64,000 nt of DNA from JBEISR01 sp044371425 (lineage in GTDB: Bacteria; Planctomycetota; Planctomycetia; Pirellulales; Pirellulaceae). The notes under the pieces are model-generated. The model ran no database searches, was not told the DNA's origin, and saw only the letters and a program-made list of their open reading frames with translations. Shown here piece after piece: positions 44,503-53,656 of this stretch. Numbering within the stretch: position 1 is the first letter of the stretch; each line of letters begins with the position of its first letter. The position numbers and the translations under genes are program-made. The stretch is from positions 310,001 to 374,000 of the forward strand of contig JBILTR010000001.1 in assembly GCA_044371425.1 (NCBI GenBank). The letters run 5' to 3'.

Positions 44503-45233
44503 CGTTGTGACTCCAATACGTCAAAGCGATTCAACGGTCGGAATCCCCCAACCTAGTTCAGCCCCGCAGGTTCTCTCACTTGGTTGGGAAGGGGTGGACT
44601 AAAGGGGGATTGGTGAATGATAGAAGGGAGTCGGGGGCTGACGCTATCCCCGGATTCTTCCTCCGCTCCCTTTTCCTCTTTTCGAACAGGTCTCCACTTC
44701 ATTTTGCGGACTATTCGGCGAGTCGCCGTGAAGCGATGCTAGATGACAAAGCGTCCGTGGCTTGCAGGCACTTGGGAAGAGCCCTGCCAATCGTTCCTGG
44801 AGTACCGAAGGCAAGACCTGGCCGTGGACCTAGCAGGCCGCGCCCCCTTTCCAGTTCAGTTTAGCGGGCGATCCATCCGCCTGCTTCCAGTCGCCTACCG
44901 AGTCGGGGTGATTGTAGGGCAGTTGCAGATTCTACTTCTTCCAGTGCCTACTCGAATCGAATCAATTCCGAGGATTCATCCAATCGCAGTGGTCTTTGGA
45001 TGCATGGCCTTTACAATCCAAGGGACTTCTTGAACAGGACCCAATCGGGTCCACTTCAAAGAGCGCTGCCCCCTTTTTCACTCCGACTTCGAAGGGGTAC
45101 CTTGGGGCGAAATTGCCGCATTCCTCGATCGCAACCTGCAAGGATTGCGATAATCTGCTGTAATCTGCTGAAACGATTCAGGTCGACTTGTCTGCCCTGT
45201 AGTGACCGGTTTTTCTTTTCGGGAGGGCTTTGG
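44503..45233. other. Intergenic interval upstream of the arylsulfatase
   Basis: There is no convincing gene in these 731 bases; two overlapping plus-strand frames of about 95 codons (44580-44864, 44743-45033) show no motifs. A perfect 10-base tandem repeat TAATCTGCTG lies at 45151-45170, 63 bases before the arylsulfatase start and within its likely promoter region. Confidence 0.5.
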
Positions 45234-47594
45234 ATGCGGTATCACGATTCGCGTTGGTCTGTTGGACGGCGATGCAGTTTGGCATTCGTGCTTTTCCTGA
45301 CCGGACTGGCAGCGCCCTTGTGGGGTTGGCAGGCCGATGGCACGCAGCTTCCCAAGCCGGATCCGAAGTTTGACGGGGTCATCGGCGAGAACTACCGCGA
45401 CTCCAAGCCCAGTTACCCGCTTCCCGTCACGGCTCGACCGGGTAGCCCCAACGTGCTACTGATCCTCCTGGACGATGTCGGATTTGGCATGTGCTCCACC
45501 TTTGGCGGTCCTGTGACCACTCCGAATCTCGACAAACTGGCGGCCAATGGTCTGGTCTACAATCGGTTCCACACCACCGCATTGTGCAGTCCGACGCGTG
45601 GTGCCCTTCTTGCCGGTCGCAACCACCACTCGATCGCCACTGGGGTGATCATCGAAATGGGGACTGGCTACCCTGGTTACACCGGCATCATTCCCCGCAG
45701 CACGGCGTTGGTTTCCCAGATGCTGCGAGACAACGGGTATGCCACCGGGATGTTTGGCAAATGGCACAACACTCCCGAACCCGATATCAGTCCTGCAGGA
45801 CCGTTTGATCGCTGGCCCACGGGGCTGGGATTCGACTACTTCTACGGATTCAATCAGGGGGAGACGCATCAGTACTATCCGGTGCTCTATCGGAACACCG
45901 TCCAGGTGCCTCAGCCTCGCCAGCCCGAGCAAGGCTACCACTTCACGGCCGACATGACCGACGAGGCGATCCGCTGGACTCGCAATGTCCGAGCTGCCAA
46001 TCCGAACAAGCCTTGGTTCAATTACTTCAGTACCTCGGGAGTCCATGCGCCGCATCATGCCCCCAAGGCATGGCGAGAAAAGTTTGCGGGCCAGTTCGAT
46101 CATGGATGGGACCGGCAGCGGGAGCTGACGCACGCCAAGCAACTGGAAATGGGGGTGATCCCGAAGGGAACGCGTCTGACCCCGCGGCCCGCCGACGTCC
46201 CGGCTTGGGAGACTCAGCCCCAGGAAGCTAGGCGCGTCTACGCGAGGCTGATGGAGAATTATGCAGCCTACATGGCCTACACCGACTACGAAGTAGGGCG
46301 ACTGATCGACAGCCTGGAAGAGTCGGGGGAACTGGACAACACCCTGATCCTCTACGTCGTTGGGGACAATGGCGCCAGCGCCGAGGGTGGTCTGGAAGGG
46401 ACTTTCAGTGAAATCGCAAGCCTTCTGGGAGTGCAGCTGGGATTGAAGAGCACCATGTCCAGGATCGACGAGATCGGGGAGCCAAGTAGCGAACCGCATG
46501 TGCCGGTGGGATGGGCCTGGGCGATGAACGCGCCATTTCAGTGGACCAAGCAGGTGGCTAGCCACTTCGGTGGCACGCGCAATCCGATGGTGGTGCACTG
46601 GCCGAAGGGGATCCGCGCCAAGGGCCAGCGACGCGATCAGTTCCATCACGTGATCGATGTGGTTCCAACAATCCTGGAAGCCGCAGGCATCCCCGAACCG
46701 AAGGTTGTCAACGGCATTGCTCAGAAGCCGATCGAAGGTGTTTCGATGCTCTACTCGTTCGATGATGCCGCTGCCAAGGGGCGTCGCACGACGCAGTATT
46801 TCGAACTGGCGACCAACCGCGCGATCTATCACGATGGATGGGTTGCCTGCAGTCGCTATGGTTTGCCCTGGACGACTGGCGGCCGCGGGGCGGATTTCGA
46901 GCAAGCACCGTGGGAACTGTATCAGGTGGATGAGGACTTCAGTCAGTCGATGGACCTCGCCAAGCAGCACCCGGAGAAGCTGGATCAACTGAAACAACTG
47001 TTCGTCGAAGAAGCGAAGAAATATGACGTCTTCCCGCTCGACTCTCGCTTCTCAGAGCGTATGGACCCGCGGATGCGAATAGCGGGTGAGCCTAAGAGTC
47101 GCTGGACCTACTTTGGAAACGAAGTATCGCTTCCCGAAGCGATTGGCCCACAGATTTTCCCGTCCGCTCACACCATCACAGCTCTGCTGGATGTACCAGA
47201 GGGAGGTGCTGAAGGAGTGGTGGCGTGCGCAGGTGCTTTTTCTGCAGGCTGGACGCTGTTTGTTCAGGACAACCGGCCACACTTTCACTACACCTTCTTC
47301 GAGATCGCCGATGTGACAATTCCTGGCACGATCCCGTTGCCCAGCGGCAAGGTCACGCTGCGTACCCAGTTTGTTCCCTCAGGCGATCCGCAGCGTGGCG
47401 GGACACTCAAGCTATTCGTGAACGACCAACTGGCAGGGGAAGGTGAACTGAAGCGAACCACTTTCCGGCATGGTCTGGAACCGTTCGAAATCGGTAGGGA
47501 TTCGGTGACTCCCATCTGCGCGGAGTATCGGGGCAAGGGAGCCTTCCCGTTCACAGGCTCGATCGACAAAGTGACCTTTGAGCTGAACCGCTAG
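45234..47594 (+). CDS. Exported arylsulfatase
   Basis: This is a 786-residue type I sulfatase that hydrolyses sulfate esters, probably on polysaccharides. The ATG at 45234 follows GGGAGGG and starts a signal peptide ending near APLWGWQ. The active-site signature is CSPTRGALLAGR, with Cys118 as the residue that becomes formylglycine and Arg122 (C-x-P-x-R). Metal ligands are in VLLILLDDVGFGM, and MFGKWHN and YVVGDNGASAEGG follow as in arylsulfatases of the PAS type. The C-terminal 170 residues form a beta-rich accessory region (GRIDKVTF-like strands, for example LEPFEIGRDSVTPICAEYRG). Maturation needs an FGE or anaerobic maturase; none is adjacent. Confidence 0.93.
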   Translation: MRYHDSRWSVGRRCSLAFVLFLTGLAAPLWGWQADGTQLPKPDPKFDGVIGENYRDSKPSYPLPVTARPGSPNVLLILLDDVGFGMCSTFGGPVTTPNLDKLAANGLVYNRFHTTALCSPTRGALLAGRNHHSIATGVIIEMGTGYPGYTGIIPRSTALVSQMLRDNGYATGMFGKWHNTPEPDISPAGPFDRWPTGLGFDYFYGFNQGETHQYYPVLYRNTVQVPQPRQPEQGYHFTADMTDEAIRWTRNVRAANPNKPWFNYFSTSGVHAPHHAPKAWREKFAGQFDHGWDRQRELTHAKQLEMGVIPKGTRLTPRPADVPAWETQPQEARRVYARLMENYAAYMAYTDYEVGRLIDSLEESGELDNTLILYVVGDNGASAEGGLEGTFSEIASLLGVQLGLKSTMSRIDEIGEPSSEPHVPVGWAWAMNAPFQWTKQVASHFGGTRNPMVVHWPKGIRAKGQRRDQFHHVIDVVPTILEAAGIPEPKVVNGIAQKPIEGVSMLYSFDDAAAKGRRTTQYFELATNRAIYHDGWVACSRYGLPWTTGGRGADFEQAPWELYQVDEDFSQSMDLAKQHPEKLDQLKQLFVEEAKKYDVFPLDSRFSERMDPRMRIAGEPKSRWTYFGNEVSLPEAIGPQIFPSAHTITALLDVPEGGAEGVVACAGAFSAGWTLFVQDNRPHFHYTFFEIADVTIPGTIPLPSGKVTLRTQFVPSGDPQRGGTLKLFVNDQLAGEGELKRTTFRHGLEPFEIGRDSVTPICAEYRGKGAFPFTGSIDKVTFELNR

Positions 47595-47604
47595 CCGGTT
47601 CAGC
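47582..47604 (+). terminator. Perfect hairpin over the arylsulfatase stop codon
   Basis: GCTGAACCG (47582-47590) and CGGTTCAGC (47596-47604) form a 9-bp stem around CTAGC, which contains the TAG stop. No T-run follows, so it is a weak candidate for intrinsic termination and may instead stabilise the 3' end. Confidence 0.4.
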
Positions 47605-47936
47605 GGACTCAGGGGTGTGTATGTGTAGTGATTACTCTGCGGTCCCCTAGTTTTTCGAAGTCTGGAAGCTGGGAAGAGTAGACCACCCAGTGGTCTGCGT
47701 CTTTCATGGTGGCTCGGTCCAGTCGAATCGGAGACGGAGGATCGATCGGCCGGAATTGATTCGCACCAACAAGGCGTTTTCATCACCGGGCGATCCCAGG
47801 ACTTCGAATGTCACGGTCGTAGCTGCTGTCCTTGGAAACACGAAGTTTCGACATTCAAAGTAGATGATTGGAAACTCTTGATGCCCAGCCGGAGCAAGAT
47901 GGCCCAAGAGGGGAATTCCTTTTGGGCGTTCCTTTG
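47605..47936. other. Intergenic interval with one doubtful minus-strand frame
   Basis: A minus-strand frame (47704-47907, TTG start, 67 codons) begins about 30 bases after the neighbouring hypothetical gene and has a natural composition (FECRNFVFPRTAATTVTFEV). It lacks a ribosome-binding site and a recognised family, so I leave it as a possible fragment. Confidence 0.4.
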
Positions 47937-48473
47937 CTACTCAGAACGATCGCAATCGACCAGGGTAAGCCAGTCTGCTTCTTCCTTGCGAACCAGCACG
48001 CCAAGTAGCCGCATGTGATGGGAAACAAGTCTTACTGGAATCAGTTCGATCACTGAGACTCCCAGCGCCGTCGCCAGTTCGTCGGCACCGCTTCCAGGCT
48101 TGTCGAGAAAACGGTCAAAGAGTTTTGCCATCATCTCGTTAGCAGGGCGGAAGGTCCTGTCCATGACAAAGATCCCATCTCTACCGCCGGGACTGCGCGA
48201 CCGCAATTCGTCAAAGCCATAGGCTGCATTTTTGAGGGTGGTCAGCATCTCACGCGATCGCCACACACCTTCCTTGCGGGCGGCTCTCCGAAGCCGCTCG
48301 GTCAACGCGACGCGAAGTACACGCCCCTCGCGGTCGAACGCGTGCAATTCAACGAACGGCTGATCGACGAGTTGGTGTTCGATTGCCTTGACTTTATCTT
48401 TTAAATCCTGAAGTTCCATCGGACACGCAACCTCGCGCAATATCTGATAGCCACTCATCTTGAGAAGATTCAT
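47937..48473 (-). CDS. Conserved-looking hypothetical protein, 160-178 residues
   Basis: No family is recognised. A soluble, mixed alpha/beta protein is predicted from its pattern: a charged helix (MELQDLKDKVKAIEHQL), a strand-rich part (FVELHAFDREGRVLRVALTE), basic helices, then GGRDGIFVMDRTFRPANEMM and the end LRLLGVLVRKEEADWLTLVD. The start is uncertain: ATGs at 48473 and 48419 are both possible, and a longer frame to 48563 would overlap the broken HAD gene upstream. No ribosome-binding site settles it. It follows the interrupted HAD gene on the same strand. Without a family hit the call rests on codon composition and length. Confidence 0.5.
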   Translation of the reverse strand: MNLLKMSGYQILREVACPMELQDLKDKVKAIEHQLVDQPFVELHAFDREGRVLRVALTERLRRAARKEGVWRSREMLTTLKNAAYGFDELRSRSPGGRDGIFVMDRTFRPANEMMAKLFDRFLDKPGSGADELATALGVSVIELIPVRLVSHHMRLLGVLVRKEEADWLTLVDCDRSE

Positions 48474-48505
48474 TCGGACGGAGTCGATCGATTCGCTGTG
48501 GATCT

Positions 48506-49069
48506 TTAGGGATGGATGATGTGAATTTGTCCGTTCGATTTGTTTTGAAACCGCCTGCGCCACCCACGCTTTTCGACATTGCAGAAACTGGGATTGGGAA
48601 GCAGCGAGTGAATCAGTCCTTTTAGAAGAATTAGGTCCAGGGCGTAATCGGATGCCTCAATTGGAATGAAGTAGCTTGCATTTCCATCATTGCGGGAGAC
48701 CTTGCTGGGAGAGTCATCGACGATCTGGGGTTGGTGCAAATCGAATCTCAATCGCTTCAGCTTTTTCAAGTCCTTGATCTAGTCAACCTTGTACGAATCT
48801 GGGGTCAGGCGGTGGATGCATCGTGAGCGAGACCAGATCCATCGCCACCGACCGACCATCGGCAATAGATGCTGCGTGTTTCGGTTGACATCATCTTCTG
48901 AAGCGGACGACCAGACTGCGATTTCCTGGACATGAGAAACGGACCTCAGGACTGAATCGAGGAACGGTCGCTGGTCAATGCAAAAGGGTCCAACGCGAAA
49001 ATCTGCTTGCCGATCACTCATCTCCTCCGAGTCATCAATCAGTGTTTCGTCGAGATCAAGAATCAGCAT
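48506..49069 (-). pseudogene. FCP1/NIF-type HAD phosphatase gene interrupted by an in-frame TAG
   Basis: This is a HAD-superfamily phosphatase of the NLI-interacting-factor/FCP1 type. The first part has LILDLDETLIDDS (the D-x-D-E-T nucleophile motif), RQADFRVGPFCIDQRPFLDS and EIAVWSSASEDD (motif II). The frame then meets TAG at 48779-48781 (codon 97) and continues in the same phase with IKDLKKLKRLRFDLHQPQIV, DDSPSKVSRNDGNASYFIP and CNVEKRGWRRRF. Family members run through this point (usually a tyrosine followed by VKDLKKL), so a TAC or TAT to TAG change explains it. The catalytic motifs on both sides remain intact and no frameshift is present. A sequencing error is possible; otherwise the gene is freshly inactivated. 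Confidence 0.75.
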
Positions 49070-49437
49070 CGGTTTTCAAATCGATTTCTCCATGTTTTCA
49101 GGACACCGGACACACCGATCGGGTTCACGTTTTTTCGATCAATCTGGTGGGTCGACGATGGGCCGCTCCACTTGTGCCGCGTGGTCGTCCCGCTAGAGTC
49201 CTCATGGGGGTATGAAGGCGCAAAGAGCGAGCGTGCCAACCTCGAGTCGATGCTACCTTCGCCATCCTATTTCCGGATCGAACCTCGTCAGTTTTGCTGT
49301 TACTTTCTTCAGCGACTGACTGTCTATAAAACCGATGGGAAGTCCACTCGGGTCGTGGTCGCTCTGAAATGCGGCAGGTGTCTGGTGGTTGGGGAGAGGG
49401 TGATAGTGGAGCCTGGAGTGGTCGATGACAGTGGGGT
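49070..49437. other. Intergenic interval, no gene seen
   Basis: A plus-strand frame (49007-49462) covers the interval but shows no motif and overlaps the N-terminal end of the HAD gene and the end of the oxidoreductase, both on the other strand. I see nothing else. Confidence 0.45.
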
Positions 49438-50733
49438 TCAGTCGGGCTCTTTCACTTCGTAGCCCGCGCGCTGGGGGCGCTGGCAGAGGCGTTGCGCTTC
49501 GGGATCATCAAGAATGGTTTGCGACGCATCGTCCCAGCGGATGGGGCGCCCTACCTGGCATGCGATGTTCCCTAGATGGCATGCGATGGCACTGGCATGC
49601 TGGCTGATTGGATCGGAAATGGTGGGGTTCCCGGAACCCAGTAGATCGAAAAAATTCCCGATATGGTTTTGGATCGCATCCAGCTTCCCGACCCGCTCGG
49701 GCCTCTCCAAGTTGTCGTGCCGATACAAACGAAACGCTTCTCGAGGCAGTGGCTGGCTGGTCAGTTGATCGACCGGTGAACCTTCGAGTGTGCCACGATT
49801 GACGAAAAGTCGTCCTTCGGTGCCGGTGAAGAGGATGCCGTTGCGTCCTTCGTCCAGCACCTCCATCTGCACCCCGCTGGGGAATTCATAACGCACCTGA
49901 AAATCGGTCGGTACGTTGTAGGACTCAATGGAGGGGTCGGGCCACTTGGCGACTGCTTCCACGAGGTTCGGCATTTCACCGATCGCCCAGAGCGCGATGT
50001 CGATGTGATGCGCGCCCCAGTCGGTCAGTTGGCCCCCGGCGTATTCCCGCCACCATCGGAAGGTGTAGTGCGATCGTTCTGGGATGTATGGGGTTTCGAC
50101 CGTTTGGCCTTGCCATCGTTCCCAGTCGAAGTGTTTAGGGGCTGCTGTCACATCGAAGGGCCCACCCTGTTCGTTTTTTCCCAGGACTACATCGACTCGC
50201 TGCAATTTGCCGATTCGACCTTGATGCACCATCTCCACAGCCAATCGAAATCGGTGGTCGCTGCGCTGCCATGATCCGACCTGGAATGTCTGCGGGAATC
50301 GTTTCCAGGTCTGTAGGATTGGGCGTCCTTCAGCGATGGTCAGCGTCAGTGGCTTTTCACAATAAAGATGCTTCCCAGCGGCTAGCGCGTCGATCGCCAT
50401 CTTCGCGTGCCAGTGATCGGGCGCGCCGATCATCACAACATCGACCTCAGGTCGATTGAGCAGGTCTCGATAGTCGAGATGGATGGTCGGAGTGTTTCCG
50501 AAACTGGCGCGCGCTTGTTCCCGGACATGGCGATCGACATCGGCGATGGCCACGACATCGCCGAAGGATTTTGCGATCTGTCCGATGACCGTTCCCTGGT
50601 AGCGGCAGCCGATCAATCCGATCCCCGCCCGCTCCGACTTCCAGCGGGGTTTGGCCGACGCGCGCCGCGCCGTGATCGCCACCAAGGCCGCTGCGCTGAA
50701 GTGCCGGAGCCAGTCTCGTCGCGCCATGCGCAT
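49438..50733 (-). CDS. Gfo/Idh/MocA family oxidoreductase with Tat-like signal
   Basis: This is an exported NAD(P)-dependent dehydrogenase of the Gfo/Idh/MocA family, 431 residues. The N-terminus (MARRDWLRHFSAAALVAI) is Tat-like. The Rossmann part is AGIGLIGCRYQGTVIGQIA, which carries Cys and Tyr in the glycine loop where most members have GxGxxG. The lysine motif is LYCEKPLTLTIAEGRPIL, with VMIGAPDHWHAKM before it. The domain GGQLTDWGAHHIDIALWAIG supplies the catalytic-site Asp and His residues. The ATG at 50733 is preceded by GAGGTAG. It shares strand and neighbourhood with a DUF1080 gene, a common planctomycete pairing, but a strong terminator lies between them, so the two are probably separate units. 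Confidence 0.88.
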   Translation of the reverse strand: MRMARRDWLRHFSAAALVAITARRASAKPRWKSERAGIGLIGCRYQGTVIGQIAKSFGDVVAIADVDRHVREQARASFGNTPTIHLDYRDLLNRPEVDVVMIGAPDHWHAKMAIDALAAGKHLYCEKPLTLTIAEGRPILQTWKRFPQTFQVGSWQRSDHRFRLAVEMVHQGRIGKLQRVDVVLGKNEQGGPFDVTAAPKHFDWERWQGQTVETPYIPERSHYTFRWWREYAGGQLTDWGAHHIDIALWAIGEMPNLVEAVAKWPDPSIESYNVPTDFQVRYEFPSGVQMEVLDEGRNGILFTGTEGRLFVNRGTLEGSPVDQLTSQPLPREAFRLYRHDNLERPERVGKLDAIQNHIGNFFDLLGSGNPTISDPISQHASAIACHLGNIACQVGRPIRWDDASQTILDDPEAQRLCQRPQRAGYEVKEPD

Positions 50734-50782
50734 GGAGCTACCTCATCGGATTGCGGGTCGATTCACTTCGGTCAAACTGCAG

Positions 50783-50817
50783 TAAAAAAAGATCGGCTGG
50801 CAGATGCCAACCGATCT
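50783..50817 (-). terminator. Strong intrinsic terminator after the DUF1080 gene
   Basis: On the minus strand, 43 bases after the DUF1080 stop, AGATCGGTTGGC-ATCT-GCCAGCCGATCT forms a 12-bp stem (one G-U pair) and is followed by seven Ts. This is a textbook Rho-independent terminator and separates DUF1080 from the Gfo/Idh/MocA gene. Confidence 0.85.
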
Positions 50818-50859
50818 CTCAAAAAAACATGTTGCAACAACGATTGTTCCAACGATGGA

Positions 50860-52197
50860 TTACTCGATCGGCTGGATTTCCACGTTGCGGAATTCGACCG
50901 CGTCCCCATGGCCGGCGAAGCCGAAGAAGCCTTCCGATAGGTCTTTCCCGGGGTGGGGCGAGTTGGCCATGTATTCGGTGATCGTCGATAGGTCGGTATC
51001 AAGGATCAGCGTCCCATTGAGTTCGACGCGGATCTTCGATCCTTCGACATGCACTTCCTGGATATTCCACTGACCAACCGGGCGGTGGTACCCACGCGCT
51101 GCGGCTGCCATGCCGTAGGCGCTGCCGTGGTATTGGCGAGCGTCGAGTTTGGCATACTGGCTGGCGTCGTTATCGAGCACCTGCAGTTCGCACATGCCGG
51201 TGTAGGCAGGGTCCCCTTCGCCGGGGTAGCGAATCGCTAGGCCGTTGTTGCCGCCTGGGGGGAGGCGGAACTGAAGGCGTGCCTTGAAGTTCTTGTACTT
51301 GTCCTTGGTGAAGAGGACTCCTCCTTTGCCTTCCTTGCATCGGATAGCGCCATCGACCACTTCGTAGTTGTCGGTGGCTCCCTGCCAACCTTCCAGCGAC
51401 TTGCCGTCGAACAGCGGCCGGTAGTTGGTCGTCGAACCTTCTTTGAGGATCTGGTTGGCTTCGTCGGCCCCGATTTCACGCAGGTAGATATTCCGCCAGG
51501 AGATCTCCTGGCCGTGGGTCTGAAGTTGGATTGGACCTTTGGCGAACAGAGTTCCCTTGCGGTCGAAGTAGTTTTCCATGCGGGCGTGATCGACTACCAT
51601 TTTGCCGTTCAGCCAGACGCTGCAGCGTTCACCGACCAGTCGGATACGGAGTTGATTCCACTGGCCGAAAGGATTGTCGGCCAGCACCAGCGGGTCTTTG
51701 CCGGCAGCACCGGGGCTGTTGTTCCAAAGACCCCCGCTTCCTTTGTCGGCACCCAGCTTGAATTTCTCAGGATCGGTGAAATCCCAAATCTGAACCTGCG
51801 GATTGCCTCGCAGGTAGATCCCGCTGTCGGCGCGAGCGACGGTCTTGTACTGGATCAGCAGTTCGAAGTCGCCATATTCGGCGTCGGTGGTCGCGTAGAC
51901 CCCTTCTCCATCGTTGTAGAGGACGCCACCGTCGGTGACCTTCCAGTGCTTGGCTAGATCTTCGTTCCAAGCCTTCTTCTCGTCATCGCTCTTCTTGGAG
52001 AAGTCTCGAGGGTCCAGGTGGGGGCAGCCGTGCCAGCCAGCAAAGCTCTTCCCATCGAAAATCGCCTTGAATCCTTCGGGCGGTGACTGGATCAGGGTGT
52101 CTTCCGCTTGGAGCGGTAGCGTTTGGACAAGGGATGAGGCGGCTGCCAGGCCAAGAGTGGTCTGGAGCAGGAAGGAGCGGCGGGGGAGGAAGAACAT
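50860..52197 (-). CDS. Two-domain DUF1080 (3-keto-disaccharide hydrolase-like) protein
   Basis: This is an exported 445-residue protein with two copies of the DUF1080 beta-sandwich. Each repeat opens with a variant of the same phrase: GFKAIFDGKSFAGWHGCPHL (about residue 42) and NYRPLFDGKSLEGWQGATDN (about residue 258). The first is followed by FELLIQYKTVARADSGIYLR, the second by LQFRLPPGGNNGLAIRYPGE. The signal is Tat-like (PRRSFLLQTTLGLAAAS). DUF1080 is a concanavalin-like fold; some members hydrolyse 3-keto-glycosides, which would link it to the sugar dehydrogenases nearby. Which domain is catalytic cannot be told here. It starts at ATG 52197 and ends before a strong terminator, so it is transcribed separately from the Gfo/Idh/MocA gene. 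Confidence 0.9.
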   Translation of the reverse strand: MFFLPRRSFLLQTTLGLAAASSLVQTLPLQAEDTLIQSPPEGFKAIFDGKSFAGWHGCPHLDPRDFSKKSDDEKKAWNEDLAKHWKVTDGGVLYNDGEGVYATTDAEYGDFELLIQYKTVARADSGIYLRGNPQVQIWDFTDPEKFKLGADKGSGGLWNNSPGAAGKDPLVLADNPFGQWNQLRIRLVGERCSVWLNGKMVVDHARMENYFDRKGTLFAKGPIQLQTHGQEISWRNIYLREIGADEANQILKEGSTTNYRPLFDGKSLEGWQGATDNYEVVDGAIRCKEGKGGVLFTKDKYKNFKARLQFRLPPGGNNGLAIRYPGEGDPAYTGMCELQVLDNDASQYAKLDARQYHGSAYGMAAAARGYHRPVGQWNIQEVHVEGSKIRVELNGTLILDTDLSTITEYMANSPHPGKDLSEGFFGFAGHGDAVEFRNVEIQPIE

Positions 52198-52276
52198 TGG
52201 GGGTCAAGCTCCAAAAGGAAACGGGAGGATGGTGGGAGGGAACCAGAAACGATCGAACGTTTCCGGAACGGTCAGT

Positions 52277-53596
52277 TTACTTGCCACGAGGGGTCGTATG
52301 CAAAGGGAGAACGGGAAGTTCCATCGGGCTGGCGGGGGTTTGGGATGCCGTGGTGGGGCGTCGGGTTTCTCCGGGATCAACCCAGGCATCGGTGCGGAAG
52401 TGTTTGCCGTAGACGCCATAGTCATGGAAGGCCAATCGCTTGGCCAATCGGTAAGCCCAGCTTCGTTCTGGGATTTCTGTACCGGGAACGTACTGGGAGC
52501 GATGCGGTGTGATCCCTTCCAATTCGGCCATCACCGTCTGCCGCTGCGTGGTATCGCGGGCTCCATGGCGGCGAGCCAACTCCTGCAGCAGATCCGGTCG
52601 CTCTAGAACGACGCAGCCCCTGGTGTGCTGCGCGACGGTTTCTCGAAAGTCGCGCAGGAACTGACTGTTCTGGAACTTCTCGCGCAGTGGGCGATCGTCA
52701 TGAATCGTCTCGGTCGCCAGTTGGATGATGGGGCATGGTTCGATATCCCCTGCGGGTCCGATGTGGTGCGTAAAGCCGGTGACCGCCGGACAGAGGGCTC
52801 GGCCCTCCGCGTCGTGATAGGCGTCGATCACGATGATTGGTTTGTTGACGCGCGTGTCGACAACAAACTGCCGGACGCGTCGCAGTTCTTCGGTGCTGAG
52901 CGCCAGTTCCGGACTGCTGTGCGGCCCGACGACTCGGTAGACATGGAACCAGCAGTACATCACCCCCATTTCGATCAACCGGTCGACCCACTTGTCCTGT
53001 ACGAGTGCGTCGATATTCGTTTTGCAGACGCTGGTGCAGACCCCGGTCATCACCTTGTTGTCGAGGCAATTCCGAAGACCTTCCATCGTCTTGCTGAGCA
53101 CCCCGTCCTTGCCGCGCCGCTGGTCGCTGACAATCTCGGTTCCTTCGACGCTGATCAGCGGCGTGACATTGCCGAGTTGGCGGAGCCTTTTGGCGGTGGC
53201 TTGATCGATGAAGTGGCCATTGGTGAAGACCTGGAAGTAGGCATCCGGATGCCGCTCGATCAAGTCCAGCAGTTCTTTGTGCAGGAATGGTTCGCCCCCC
53301 AGGATGCCAAAGAACGCGTTCCCCATTTCTTTGGCTTGTCGAATGGTTCGGTCGGCGGTTTCCAGGTCGATCTTGGTCTGCTTGGCCGCGACATCCACCC
53401 AACAGCCCTGGCATCGGAGGTTGCAGGTATTGAGGATTGAAATGTAGAGAAAGGGTGGGAAAAACTCCCCTCGGCGGAGTCTCGCTTTGTGCTTCTGGAC
53501 GCTGCGCATCCCCTTCCAACCGGCCAGCCAAGTCAGCTTCCAAAGCAGCCGCTTGTCGGTCTCCAGCAGCAGCCGTTTGGCCATTCGCAGATACAT
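52277..53596 (-). CDS. Radical SAM protein with SPASM-like C-terminal cysteines
   Basis: This is a 439-residue radical SAM enzyme. The cluster-binding motif is TCNLRCQGCW (C58, C62, C65; C-x3-C-x2-C), followed by FFGILGGEPFLHKELLDLIE (GGE motif) and the ribose-motif region TPLISVEGTE. Cysteines in VCKTN, YCWFH, LCPAVTG, IEPCPII and RGCVVL follow, which could hold a second cluster (SPASM/twitch type). A basic N-terminus precedes the motif (YLRMAKRLLLETDKRLLW). The gene lies between DUF1080 and an FAD-dependent oxidoreductase on the same strand. Similar radical SAM proteins occur in the HpnH/MoaA/PqqE groups; the substrate is unknown. The exact subfamily needs a profile search. Confidence 0.85.
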   Translation of the reverse strand: MYLRMAKRLLLETDKRLLWKLTWLAGWKGMRSVQKHKARLRRGEFFPPFLYISILNTCNLRCQGCWVDVAAKQTKIDLETADRTIRQAKEMGNAFFGILGGEPFLHKELLDLIERHPDAYFQVFTNGHFIDQATAKRLRQLGNVTPLISVEGTEIVSDQRRGKDGVLSKTMEGLRNCLDNKVMTGVCTSVCKTNIDALVQDKWVDRLIEMGVMYCWFHVYRVVGPHSSPELALSTEELRRVRQFVVDTRVNKPIIVIDAYHDAEGRALCPAVTGFTHHIGPAGDIEPCPIIQLATETIHDDRPLREKFQNSQFLRDFRETVAQHTRGCVVLERPDLLQELARRHGARDTTQRQTVMAELEGITPHRSQYVPGTEIPERSWAYRLAKRLAFHDYGVYGKHFRTDAWVDPGETRRPTTASQTPASPMELPVLPLHTTPRGK

Positions 53597-53656
53597 CGAT
53601 GCGCTTTCCTGTTTGCGTCCAGCCGAAGCCCCAAGCGGGGGCGACTCTCTGTTATG

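Noticed and set aside
45456..46997. Long minus-strand open frame of 513 codons
   Set aside because: It is opposite the arylsulfatase, whose active-site motif is certain. The antisense frame has no family features.
47704..47907. Minus-strand frame of 67 codons after the hypothetical gene
   Set aside because: It has a TTG start, no ribosome-binding site and no known family. It is mentioned in the interval entry only.
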